Source of the DNA: Pollutimonas bauzanensis
GTDB lineage: Bacteria; Pseudomonadota; Gammaproteobacteria; Burkholderiales; Burkholderiaceae_B
Assembly: GCF_900129885.1 (NCBI RefSeq)
Contig: NZ_FQXE01000005.1
Location: 1-64,000, forward strand
DNA: 64,000 nt
Direction of reading: 5' to 3'
Shown here: positions 54,888 to 63,700 of the stretch, piece by piece
Layout: every line of letters starts with the position of its first letter
Position numbering within the stretch: position 1 is the first letter of the stretch
The notes under the pieces: model-generated
Told to the model about the DNA's origin: nothing
What the model saw: the letters and a program-made list of their open reading frames with translations, nothing else
Database searches by the model: none
Translations under genes and position numbers: made by a program

Positions 54888-56086
54888 GCGGTCTCCCTGA
54901 TGCCATCGATCGGTATCGGTGAGGTGGCATTGAGCCGCTGTATCAGCCGATTGACTCGTTCGTCTTGCGCTTTGCGGCGGGCGACCCACAAGTACAGGCC
55001 ACTACCCAATACCACGAGGGTGATGAGGTCTAGCAAGGTCCAGATGATTTTCAGAGGCAGTCCGCCATAGTCGCCGAAATGCAAGGGCCGCGAGACCTCC
55101 AGCGCGCGCAGATACCAGGGCATTTTGATGATGGAAGTGAGCGATCCGGTACGCGCGTCAACGAGCAGCGGGCTGAATAATCGGGAGGTCAGTGGAGTGT
55201 TGCCTTTTGCCCAAATGAGATAGTGGTATGCACTGCCGAACCTGCCGCCTGGATAGGACACGCTCAGCACCGTCATAGCCGGCACTGCGCGCTTGGCGGT
55301 AATGACAGCCTCTTGAAGCGAAGAAAATTCCTTCGGATTTGGAGGAGGGGCACCTTGCCAGGGCAGCAGCATAGCCTGAACATCGGTTCGTTGCCACAAC
55401 GCGAATAGCGGGGTCGAAAATTCGTTTAGCGCTCCGGTGAAACCCACCACCAACACCCAGACCAGTGTCACGATGCCGAACAGGTTGTGCAGATCCAGCC
55501 ATTTCAGGCGCGATGAGCGGCCCTTGCGCACAGTTCCGAACTCCAGTTTTTTCATGAATGGGCCATAGAGCGCCACTCCCGAAACAGCCGCTAGCACGAA
55601 TAAGATCCCCATTAGCCCCAGGAATAATTGACCGGGCAGGCGGGCAAACAGGTCGATGTGGAGTCGCATCATGAGAGTGAGAAAGTTCATTGACCGTTCG
55701 GCAGCCGGCTTGGACTCCTCGAGGATCTGGCCCGTGCGCGAATCGAATTTGATCCAGTGGTTGCTGTCTGGGGTGTCCTCGGATTCCTTCCACGAAGGCG
55801 CAAGCCCAATAATTACTTGCGGTTCATCGTCATCCATGAACGCGGAAGTAATGATCTGCTCGGGATATTTCTGTTTCGCGACATCGACTAAGTGATCCAG
55901 ATCGGCGAGAGGGGCATTTGCGGGCAGTACCGCATAAGGCGGATCGTCATCGAGCCACGTGCTAATCTCATCCGAGAAGATGAGTGGCAGCCCGGTCAGG
56001 CAAAGCGTGAGCAAGAAGGCCGTGCAGACCAAACTGGTCCACTTGTGAATGGAATACCAGAGTCTGATACTCTTGGCCATCGACAT
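54884..56086 (-). CDS. PepSY-associated TM-helix protein (siderophore-iron reductase-like)
   Basis: A 400-residue membrane protein of the PepSY-TM family. The N-terminal helix begins SIRLWYSIHKWTSLVCTAFLLTLCLTG. A PepSY-type periplasmic domain follows, then three more helices (LFLGLMGILFVLAAVSGVALYG, LFGIVTLVWVLVVGFTGAL and IIWTLLDLITLVVLGSGLYLW). Conserved His residues within or next to helices (HKW, RLHIDL, LDLHNL, LHFGDYGG) suggest a heme or redox role in releasing iron from ferric siderophores. The ATG at 56086 follows GGAGAGAG. A Fur box lies about 80 bp upstream. Confidence 0.88.
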   Translation of the reverse strand: MSMAKSIRLWYSIHKWTSLVCTAFLLTLCLTGLPLIFSDEISTWLDDDPPYAVLPANAPLADLDHLVDVAKQKYPEQIITSAFMDDDEPQVIIGLAPSWKESEDTPDSNHWIKFDSRTGQILEESKPAAERSMNFLTLMMRLHIDLFARLPGQLFLGLMGILFVLAAVSGVALYGPFMKKLEFGTVRKGRSSRLKWLDLHNLFGIVTLVWVLVVGFTGALNEFSTPLFALWQRTDVQAMLLPWQGAPPPNPKEFSSLQEAVITAKRAVPAMTVLSVSYPGGRFGSAYHYLIWAKGNTPLTSRLFSPLLVDARTGSLTSIIKMPWYLRALEVSRPLHFGDYGGLPLKIIWTLLDLITLVVLGSGLYLWVARRKAQDERVNRLIQRLNATSPIPIDGIRETA

Positions 56087-56168
56087 GTACGCTCTCTCCA
56101 TAATGTTATAAAACCGACGAGCGAATTTGGATACGCGACGTGCTTGCTAGCAAAAATTTCGGCTATTA

Positions 56169-56187
56169 TAGAACGATTCTCATTATT
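56169..56187. promoter_or_regulatory. Fur box in the divergent pepSY / sfp-like promoter region
   Basis: TAGAACGATTCTCATTATT matches 13 of 19 positions of the Fur consensus (GATTCTCATTATT is the best half). It lies between the leftward export operon and the rightward biosynthetic genes, so it can control both. Confidence 0.65.
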
Positions 56188-56197
56188 GAAGTGGACC

Positions 56198-56962
56198 ATG
56201 TCTGCCTCCTTTAATCTGGAAGAGATCATGGAAGGCACGGCCCAGGATCGAGCCTGTCGCGTGACCAGCATAGGCTCCGACGAGCTCCCTGCGGCTATCA
56301 CGCTTTGGCGCATCGACTTGGATCTTCAGGCTGACATCCCCGAAGACATGCTCGGCCGGCTCGATGCAGCAGAGCTGAACCGCGCGGCGCGTTATCAGCA
56401 ACATGCCGATCGCGTGCGGTTCACCATTACTCGCGTAGTGCTCAAGCACGCGCTCAGCCGCGTCGCGCCAGGGACCGATCCCAGGGAAATCCACTTGGAC
56501 GCGGACTGTCGCGATAAGCCTCTCTGGAAGGGCCAACCCATCGAATTCAATGTGACCCATTCAGGAAAGCAAGCCTATGTTGCAGTATCCCGATTCGGCC
56601 GGGTTGGTGTAGACGTGGAAGAGCAGCGCGCTGATTTCGACTACGAGGAGGTTTGCGCGACTGTGTTTACCGGTAAGGAGCTGCATGCTTTGAGCGAGAT
56701 ACCGCCCAGTCACCGCCGGCGCGGGTTCTACGACTGCTGGGTCCGCAAGGAGGCGGTGCTCAAGGCGACTGGCCTGGGTATTACACAATGCCTACAGGAT
56801 TTTTCAACGGTGCGTGGCGCATGTGATCGGTGGCGCATCGAGGTATCCGAGTGTGCCGATTCGTCCACCGCTGCCATGCTGCGGTCATTGTCGATCAGTA
56901 TGCTTGACGCCGGGCCGAAATATTCAGCCGCCATCGCGTTCGATATGCAGCCCAAAGCGTAG
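56198..56962 (+). CDS. Sfp-type 4'-phosphopantetheinyl transferase
   Basis: A 254-residue Sfp-type enzyme that loads the phosphopantetheine arm onto NRPS carrier domains. Family motifs are FNVTHSGKQAYVAVS, GVDVEE (residues 137-142, Mg2+ and CoA binding) and WVRKEAVLKATG (181-192). The start could also be the ATG at 56228, which has GGAAGAG upstream. It begins 11 bp after the Fur box and heads the rightward biosynthetic genes, implying iron-repressed activation of the NRPS at the window end. Confidence 0.92.
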   Translation: MSASFNLEEIMEGTAQDRACRVTSIGSDELPAAITLWRIDLDLQADIPEDMLGRLDAAELNRAARYQQHADRVRFTITRVVLKHALSRVAPGTDPREIHLDADCRDKPLWKGQPIEFNVTHSGKQAYVAVSRFGRVGVDVEEQRADFDYEEVCATVFTGKELHALSEIPPSHRRRGFYDCWVRKEAVLKATGLGITQCLQDFSTVRGACDRWRIEVSECADSSTAAMLRSLSISMLDAGPKYSAAIAFDMQPKA

Positions 56963-57072
56963 GGTCGGCAGGGTAGCACCTTGTCATTGTAGGTGCTTTG
57001 CGCGGCCCCGCAGCGCGGATAGCGTCGCCACGGACGTGGTGCCCCCGCATGGAACTTCATGAAAGAATTGTG

Positions 57073-57132
57073 TTGACAGAACGTTCACGAGTTCGGTACA
57101 TTTCTCCAATAAATGGAATGATTATCATTTTG
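57073..57132 (+). promoter_or_regulatory. Promoter with Fur box upstream of mbtH
   Basis: TTGACA at 57073-57078 and TACATT at 57097-57102 form a possible sigma-70 promoter with an 18-bp spacer. A strong Fur box core AATGATTATCATT lies at 57117-57129 (19-mer 57114-57132), just downstream. This would give iron repression of mbtH and the genes after it. Confidence 0.65.
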
Positions 57133-57206
57133 CATCATGTAAGTGCTGGATTAAGGCATAGGCGTGCTGGGGCTATTTTGTTTTATTAACTAGGCAAGGA
57201 GCGGCG

Positions 57207-57440
57207 ATGAGCTGGGACGACGAGAATGCGACGTTCAAGGTGGTGGTCAACCACGAGGAGCAGTACTCCATATGGCCGGCCTACAAATCGAAAATTCCGG
57301 GCGGTTGGCGTGAGGCGGGCAAGGAGGGCACCAAGGCAGAATGTCTGGCCTATATCGAAGAGCACTGGACCGACATGCGTCCGCTGAGCCTTCGAAAGGC
57401 GATGGATGGCGATTCTGCGACGACCACGACCGCAGCGTAA
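57207..57440 (+). CDS. mbtH: MbtH-like protein (NRPS adenylation partner)
   Basis: A 77-residue MbtH-like protein. The signature [10 protein letters not shown] (residues 15-24), the Trp in PGGWREAG, and the second Trp in [13 protein letters not shown] are all present. Such proteins bind NRPS adenylation domains and are needed for their activity. AAGGAGCGGCG precedes the ATG. It opens the gene run mbtH-thioesterase-SznF-like-YqcI-like-NRPS. Confidence 0.95.
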   Translation: MSWDDENATFKVVVNHEEQYSIWPAYKSKIPGGWREAGKEGTKAECLAYIEEHWTDMRPLSLRKAMDGDSATTTTAA

Positions 57441-57449
57441 AGGCGTCCA

Positions 57450-58217
57450 GTGGCGGCTCCTCTCAATCTATTGTGCCTGCCGTATGCCGGCGGCAATGCC
57501 TCCGTCTACCGGGAGTGGTCAGCCCGAATGCCAGGATGGGTCAATGTCATCCCCCTGCATATGCCGGGCCGGGGCGTGCGGCAGCGGATGGCGCCGGTTC
57601 ACGAGTGGAAGGCGTTGCTGGACCTGTTGGTCGATGACGTCCGCACGGATCTGGGCCGTCCCTTTGCCATTTTTGGCCATAGCATGGGGGCTCTGATCGG
57701 CGTTGAACTGGCGTATGAGTTGCGGGATCGGTATCGAGTGTCTCCGGTCTGGTTCGGCGCTTCGGCGTGCATTGCGCCGTCGCGGCGGGAGCGGGAAGAC
57801 AAGTGGCTGGATTGCCCCGCGGACGAGCTCTTCGAAGAAATAAAGTCGCTTAACGGGACGGCCGATGAACTGTTGGGAAACCCCGAGTTGATGGCTCTGG
57901 TGACCCCCATGCTGCGCGCGGATTTTCATCTGTGCGGCACGCATCACTACCGCAAGCGTTTGCCACTGCAGTGCCCGATGTTGGTACTCGGCGGCACGCG
58001 CGACGAAGATGTCGTGAAAGACCGTGACAATCTGCTGGCTTGGTCCGAAGAGACCTCCGGTCCCGTTAGTGTGGAAATGCTTGAAGCTGACCACTTCTTT
58101 ATCAATACACACCGTAGCTGGGTGATAGACAAGGTTTCTTCGAGCCTGGAGCGCGATTCGCTCCTGCGTCCGATTTCTCGGAGCAACCCGCAAGAAAAGA
58201 AGTGTGCGGCCATGTAG
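57450..58217 (+). CDS. Type II thioesterase of the NRPS pathway
   Basis: A 255-residue alpha/beta hydrolase of the type II thioesterase group (GrsT/RifR-like). The nucleophile elbow is GHSMG (Ser78), the Asp is around residues 185-187 (TRDED), and His215 is in EADHFFIN. It clears wrongly loaded groups from NRPS carrier domains. It uses a GTG start, 9 bp after the mbtH stop. The hydrophobic N-terminus (LLCLPYAGGNAS) is typical of the family and not a signal peptide. Confidence 0.93.
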   Translation: MAAPLNLLCLPYAGGNASVYREWSARMPGWVNVIPLHMPGRGVRQRMAPVHEWKALLDLLVDDVRTDLGRPFAIFGHSMGALIGVELAYELRDRYRVSPVWFGASACIAPSRREREDKWLDCPADELFEEIKSLNGTADELLGNPELMALVTPMLRADFHLCGTHHYRKRLPLQCPMLVLGGTRDEDVVKDRDNLLAWSEETSGPVSVEMLEADHFFINTHRSWVIDKVSSSLERDSLLRPISRSNPQEKKCAAM

Positions 58218-58250
58218 CCCATATCAGAAATATTAGTCAGGAGAGCAATC

Positions 58251-59696
58251 GTGAACCAGTCATCTCTGCCACCGCTTTTTGATTTCTCGCAGCATAAGCC
58301 GCGTCGGGACGAAATTTTGGGTCTGATCAAGCAATTTGCGTCGCATGAGGCGTTCCGCAGCGCGGTGGTCGATGAGCTGGAACTCGATGAGGATTTTTAT
58401 CGCCGACCGCTGCGTCCCGAAGACCTGGCCTTTCTTAAATTCCAAAAGCCGATCTCGGCCGAGACGGTCAGCCGCCTTCCTTCGCTCGCCACCAATCGGT
58501 TGCTGCTTAGCATCAATGAGCTTGGCATTGCCCGCTTGCCCAGGCGACAGAACGCGTTGGAGTTCGAACGGTTCGAGAGTTTCTATCGGGACAGCAACCA
58601 ATTATTGGGTCAACAAATCCGCCCATACCTGGAAAGTTACGGCTTCACCTATTTGGGCAACGAACCGGTCGCGGGCAAGGTGATTCGAGACTATTCCCGC
58701 CTTGTTCGAGAAGTGTTCGATGCCGAACAGCGTCATTGGGCCGGCCTGTTCGCGATGTTGACGCGCAACGATTACCTGAACGAAGGGCTGCGTTTGATCC
58801 TTATTCAGCAGTGGGCCCTGGCGCCATCCCGTCGCAGCGCACTTGCGCGCGCGGCCGCATCGGGTTATTTCGCTGGTATTGCATCCACAGACTGGCCGAC
58901 ACTTGCGGGCGCGTTGCCATCCGACGCGTTGATGCGCGAGGTGGCGGCCATGTCGGGCGTCGCCAGGCAATCTCATTCGTATTGGCAGTTTTATCTGCCG
59001 ACCAGTTTGGCCAAGGTTAATCTGCTCTATGCGCTGGGATCACGACCTGATCGGGCGTTCGCGCTGCTGGGCGCCGCGTTTGCGGCCGAGGCCGAATGGC
59101 TGGCCTTTGGCGCCGCGCTGCTCGCGGCCTGCCCGCATTTGAAGCAGTTGGAGGCTGTCCCGCCCGCCAACGAAGAATCTCTCTATGCCGATCTGGACCG
59201 GCGCCTGCGTCATGCCTTGGCTGTCGTCGAAGATATCCATGGCGGCAACGCGCTGTCCCGGGTAGGCCAGGGTGCAGGCGCCTATGCGAAGCTTGCGGAC
59301 CGGGCGCGCTGGGACCTGGGTGAGCAATTGCGCTGGCTTTCCGCTATCCCGCGATATTGCGCATGGGCCAGAGTCATCGACCAACGCATCCAGGTGGAGT
59401 ACCCGAATATCGACCGCGACACGTTCGTGGAGCCGCGCGAGATGTGCTCGACCACGCATGTGCATAGCGACCATCGGCTGGTCGTCATCGAGCGCGGAGA
59501 TATGGTGTTCTGGGGAAATCTGGGTATGCAACTGAAGATGACGGTGGGCGACATGGTGCTGATTCCGGACGGGCGATTGCACGGCTCTACCGTCGTATCC
59601 GAGGAGTGTACGTATCACCAGCCTATCATCCCGGACGCGTGGATCGAAGAATTGTTGGCCGAAACTGCGATTCGTCATCCGGTGCAAGCACATTGA
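58251..59696 (+). CDS. grbD: SznF/GrbD-like heme-oxygenase-like plus cupin protein (diazeniumdiolate biosynthesis)
   Basis: A 481-residue protein with a GTG start (AGGAGAGCAATC upstream). The first roughly 350 residues form a helical region resembling heme-oxygenase-like proteins. The C-terminal roughly 90 residues are a cupin with a three-histidine iron site: His403 and His405 in THVHSDH, His444 in GRLHGST. The 41-residue spacing equals that recalled for the cupin of SznF, the streptozotocin N-nitrosation enzyme. The same layout is expected of GrbD, which helps turn arginine into graminine in gramibactin-type siderophores. I could not find a clean diiron ligand pattern in the helical region. 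The next gene is YqcI/YcgG-like, the GrbE partner. Chemistry here is inferred. Confidence 0.8.
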   Translation: MNQSSLPPLFDFSQHKPRRDEILGLIKQFASHEAFRSAVVDELELDEDFYRRPLRPEDLAFLKFQKPISAETVSRLPSLATNRLLLSINELGIARLPRRQNALEFERFESFYRDSNQLLGQQIRPYLESYGFTYLGNEPVAGKVIRDYSRLVREVFDAEQRHWAGLFAMLTRNDYLNEGLRLILIQQWALAPSRRSALARAAASGYFAGIASTDWPTLAGALPSDALMREVAAMSGVARQSHSYWQFYLPTSLAKVNLLYALGSRPDRAFALLGAAFAAEAEWLAFGAALLAACPHLKQLEAVPPANEESLYADLDRRLRHALAVVEDIHGGNALSRVGQGAGAYAKLADRARWDLGEQLRWLSAIPRYCAWARVIDQRIQVEYPNIDRDTFVEPREMCSTTHVHSDHRLVVIERGDMVFWGNLGMQLKMTVGDMVLIPDGRLHGSTVVSEECTYHQPIIPDAWIEELLAETAIRHPVQAH

Positions 59697-59758
59697 TCGA
59701 ATAAATGAACCTGCCGCAGGCGCGATTTGGCCAGATGCGGGGAGAAACGGAGAGCGGC

Positions 59759-60736
59759 ATGCAACTTGACGGTCCCAATAGTGCTGGCGCGCCAAGCTCA
59801 TCACCCGATGCTATAGATTGGCGACGGCGCATTATTGTTGGCGGTGTAGTAGGGCCGGAGACAATTCCCGAATGGCTGACTCAGTCCTACGGGATCCTGC
59901 GGCGCAACGTCATGGATTCCGCTTATCCATGCTTTTTCGGTACGCAAGCAGAAAGAAAAGGCGAGATGTTTTATTCCTATGTGCGCGGCAAGGATATTTC
60001 AGATCTTCCCGAAACCATGTCGACATTTGCCGCGCTATCCGTGCAGCCGGCGTACCAAAAGAACAATATTGCTATTTTTTTCGAGCCCGACCCTGTCCCA
60101 TTGACTCATCAAGACTACCACGCCCACTTCTGGCAGGCGTTGCAGTATTTGCATGACCATGACGTTGATTCTGCCGTGTTATTCCAGCCGGACCCTTCGG
60201 ACGGGGCATGGGAATTCACCTACGCATCGGTACAGATGTTCGTCGTTTGTGCATGCCCGTCGTTCCGCGCACGCCATAGCCGGAATCTCGGCCCCGGGAT
60301 GGTATTGCTGTTTCAGCCGCGTAGCGTATTTATCGATAAAGTGACCAATCGTGTGATTGGCGCCCAAGCGCGCAACGAAGTGCGCCGTCGCCTGAAAGAA
60401 TGGGATGACATTCCGGCCCATCCCGATCTGGGCTTTTACGGCGAACCGGGCAACCTGGAGTGGAAACAATATTTTCTTCCTGACGACAACACGCCAAACG
60501 TTGATAAGTGCCCGTTTCTCGCCCGTCGTGCGGACAGGCTGACTTCTGAGCCGAAAAATGGAATGATATCTATTTCAAACATTGGCAGGAAGGGTCGAGA
60601 ACCTGGGGCCGATGGCGAGGGTGTGCCACAGGCGGACTTCGACTGCCAGCAGCGCGGGGATCGCACCGAAAGTAGGACGCCGACAGAAGTTGCTTCAATA
60701 GGGAATGAAAGCGGAAAGGGTGATGGCGATGAGTGA
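59759..60736 (+). CDS. grbE: YqcI/YcgG-family (GrbE-like) amino-acid N-hydroxylase candidate
   Basis: A 325-residue protein with the YqcI/YcgG family core: SAYPCFFGTQAERKGEMFYSYV (from residue 54), HAHFWQALQYL, CACPSFRARHSRNLGPG (164-180), LLFQPR and KCPFL (250-254). Members such as DcsA are heme enzymes that N-hydroxylate arginine. In gramibactin-type clusters the GrbE homologue is needed for graminine. The ATG at 59759 is chosen because it follows GGAGAGCGGC; an in-frame ATG at 59705 has no such signal. Residues 255-325 form a Gly/Arg/Glu-rich tail without family match, overlapping the NRPS start. The function is inferred from family and neighbours. Confidence 0.82.
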   Translation: MQLDGPNSAGAPSSSPDAIDWRRRIIVGGVVGPETIPEWLTQSYGILRRNVMDSAYPCFFGTQAERKGEMFYSYVRGKDISDLPETMSTFAALSVQPAYQKNNIAIFFEPDPVPLTHQDYHAHFWQALQYLHDHDVDSAVLFQPDPSDGAWEFTYASVQMFVVCACPSFRARHSRNLGPGMVLLFQPRSVFIDKVTNRVIGAQARNEVRRRLKEWDDIPAHPDLGFYGEPGNLEWKQYFLPDDNTPNVDKCPFLARRADRLTSEPKNGMISISNIGRKGREPGADGEGVPQADFDCQQRGDRTESRTPTEVASIGNESGKGDGDE

Positions 60737-63700
60737 GGCCGTTGCGCGACCCGACGATGAACTATTGGCCATCTCGCAGGCCTATGTCGCTTTGTCCGAC
60801 GAGAAGCGGCGCATTTTCCGCAGTCAGGTTCAAGCCCGCGGTATTGATGCCTCCCGGTTGCCGATCGTTCCATTTCCGTCGCGTGGCCGCCGATTTCCCC
60901 TGTCGCATGCACAGGAGCGCCTTTGGTTCCTGTGGCGTTTGGATCCAAACGGCGCCGCTTACAACATTTCCGGAGCGGTGCGCCTGAGCGGCGACCTGAG
61001 GCCGGTCGACGTGAGATCCGCGCTGGATCGTGTGTTGGCGCGCCACGAAAGCCTGCGCAAGCGGTTTCAGGAGATCGATGGCCTTGCGTGGCAGGTCGTC
61101 GAAGAGACGAGTTACGGCTGGAGCGAGTACGACCTGACCGAAGCCGAGGCGGGCCCGCAAGAGCCGCTGCATGAGCGCTTGGCGCGGTTGTCGCGTCAAC
61201 CCTTCGATCTGGAGCGTGGGCCGCTTTTTCGCGTGGCGTTGATCCGCGTATCCGCGCGGGAGTATGTCTTGCATTTCGCCATGCATCACATCATCTCCGA
61301 TGGCTGGTCGCTGGGGGTGTTGAACAAGGAGTTCGCGCAGGCCTATCAGGCGATTCATGCTGGCATTCATGCGGCGGCCTGGCCGCTGCCGATCCAGTAT
61401 GGGGACTACGCCTTGTGGCAGCGCGAATGGCTAGACGATGCCACCATCGGGCGGCAATTGGCGTATTGGCGGGAGCGTCTAGGGACGGAACATACTGCCC
61501 TGGAATTGCCGTTTTCGCGCAAACGCACGGGTTTACGTACGGCCGAAGGTGGGCGGATATCGCGCACCGTCGGTCGGCGGACGGCGGACGCGTTGAAACG
61601 GCTGGCGCGGGAGCGGGGCACAACCTTATTTACGTTGTTGCTGTCGTCGTATTGCGTGCTGCTGGCGCGCTATAGCGGGCAGCAGGATATCCGCGTCGGC
61701 GTGCCGGTGTCGGGGCGCGACCGCAGCGAGACCGAGCCGTTGATCGGTTTCTTTGTGAACACGCTGGTGATTCGCAGCGAACTGGAAGGATTGACGCGCT
61801 TTAACGAGCTGCTCGAGCAAGTTCGTGTGCGTATGCTGGAAGCGCATACGCATCAGGATTTGCCTTTCGCCCGGCTGGTCGAGGACTTGCAGCCCGCACG
61901 AAGTCTGAGCCATACGCCGTTATTCCAGACCATGTTCAATTTCGGCGTGGCGGATCGCACGAGCATCCGATTGCCGGGGTTGACTATCTCCGGTGTGAAC
62001 ATGGCGTTGGAGACATCGCGCTTCGACTTGGTGCTCAACGTCGGCGATGGCACAGAACTGATCGCGGCCTTTCACTACTCGAAGGATGTGTTCGACGCAT
62101 CTGTCATCGAAAGGCTGTTGGATCATTACATGGAGGTCCTGGAGCAGGTGGCGCAGACGGGCGCCGACTTGCCGTTGGGCGAGATCCGACTGAGCGTGGA
62201 CAAGACGGCGTACGCGCCGCGTATGGACCATCCATTCCAGCCGGCAGCCGCACGCATCGGCGCGCGCGCCACCGCGCAGCCGCAGGCGCCGGCGCTGCAC
62301 TGCGAGGGCGAGCGGTTGAATTATGGCCAACTCGATGCATGGGCCAACCAGATCGCGCACCGCCTGCAGCGCGGGGGTATTCGACCCGAGGAGCGTGTCG
62401 GGCTGTGCGTGGAACGCTCGGCAGGACTTATCGCCGGCCTGCTGGGCATCATGAAGTCGGGCGGAGCTTTCGTGCCGCTGGATCCGGACTATCCCCCGGA
62501 GCGCCTGGCTTACATGATGGAAGACGCGGGGGTAACGCGCGTGCTGGCGGATGCGCGGACAGCGGCACATTTGGCCCATCTGCTGGCCGACCGGGAGGTC
62601 GTCGTCGTCTCGCAGGTGCGAGACGAGTCCGTGGCGCCGATCAACGCCGCGGTGCTGGCTGAACAACTGGCCTACGTGATCTACACGTCCGGCTCTACGG
62701 GCTTGCCCAAGGGCGTGGCGATCAGCCAGCGCGCGCTTGGCCTGCACCTGGACGACTTCATCGGCACGTACGGCATCACGGCAGCGGACAAGCAGTTCCA
62801 GTCGTCGACGATCAACTTCGACGTGGCGCTGCATGAGATGTTGCCGGCCCTGATCCAAGGAGGCCAGGTGGAGATGCGCGGGCCGCAGCTTTGGGATCTG
62901 GAGACGACGAGCCGGCACCTGGCTGAACAGGGGGTGACGTTCTCGCGGATTCCGACGGCGTACTGGCAGCAGTGGCTGCTCAATCCACCGCCGGCGCAGT
63001 CGCTGCCGGCGCTGCGCCAGATCACGGTGGGCGGCGAGGGGTTGCCGGGTGACGCGCTGAGGCGGTGGCGCGCAGGACCGCTGGCGCACATCCGGCTGGA
63101 CAACCTGTACGGGCCGACCGAGACGACGGTGGCGTGCATGTATCGCGAGACGACGCAGGCCGATACGGACCAGGCGATCGTGTCGATCGGTGGGCCGTAC
63201 CCCTCGCGCAGCGTGTATGTGCTGGACGGCGCGGGGAACGAGGCGCCGACCCGCGGGCTGGGCGAGCTGTGCATTGGCGGCGATACGCTGGCGCGCGGCT
63301 ATCTTGGGCGTCCTGGGCTGACGGCGGAGAAGTTCGTGCCGGACCCGTACCGTGAAGACGGTGCGCGGCTGTACCGCAGCGGTGACCTGTGCCGGCGCCG
63401 GGAGGACGGGACGATCGACTTCCTGGGCCGGATGGACCAGCAGGTCAAGCTGCGCGGGTTCCGGATCGAGCCGGGCGAGATCGAGGCGGTGCTGCGGCAG
63501 GTGGCCGATGTGAACGAGGCGGCGGTCGAACTGCAAGGCGAGGGCGAGAGCAAGCGGCTGGTGGCGTACGTGGTGGGCGAGGCCGATGAGACCACGCTGC
63601 GCGAGGCAGCATCGGCCAGGCTGCCGGGGTACATGGTGCCGTCGGCCTATGTAAAGCTGGAGCAACTGCCACTGCTGCCCAGCGGGAAGGTCGATCGCAA

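Noticed and set aside
57110..57132. PvdS-type iron-starvation box, TAAAT at 57110
   Set aside because: The required CGT 16-17 bases downstream is absent; a sigma-70 promoter with a Fur box explains the site better.
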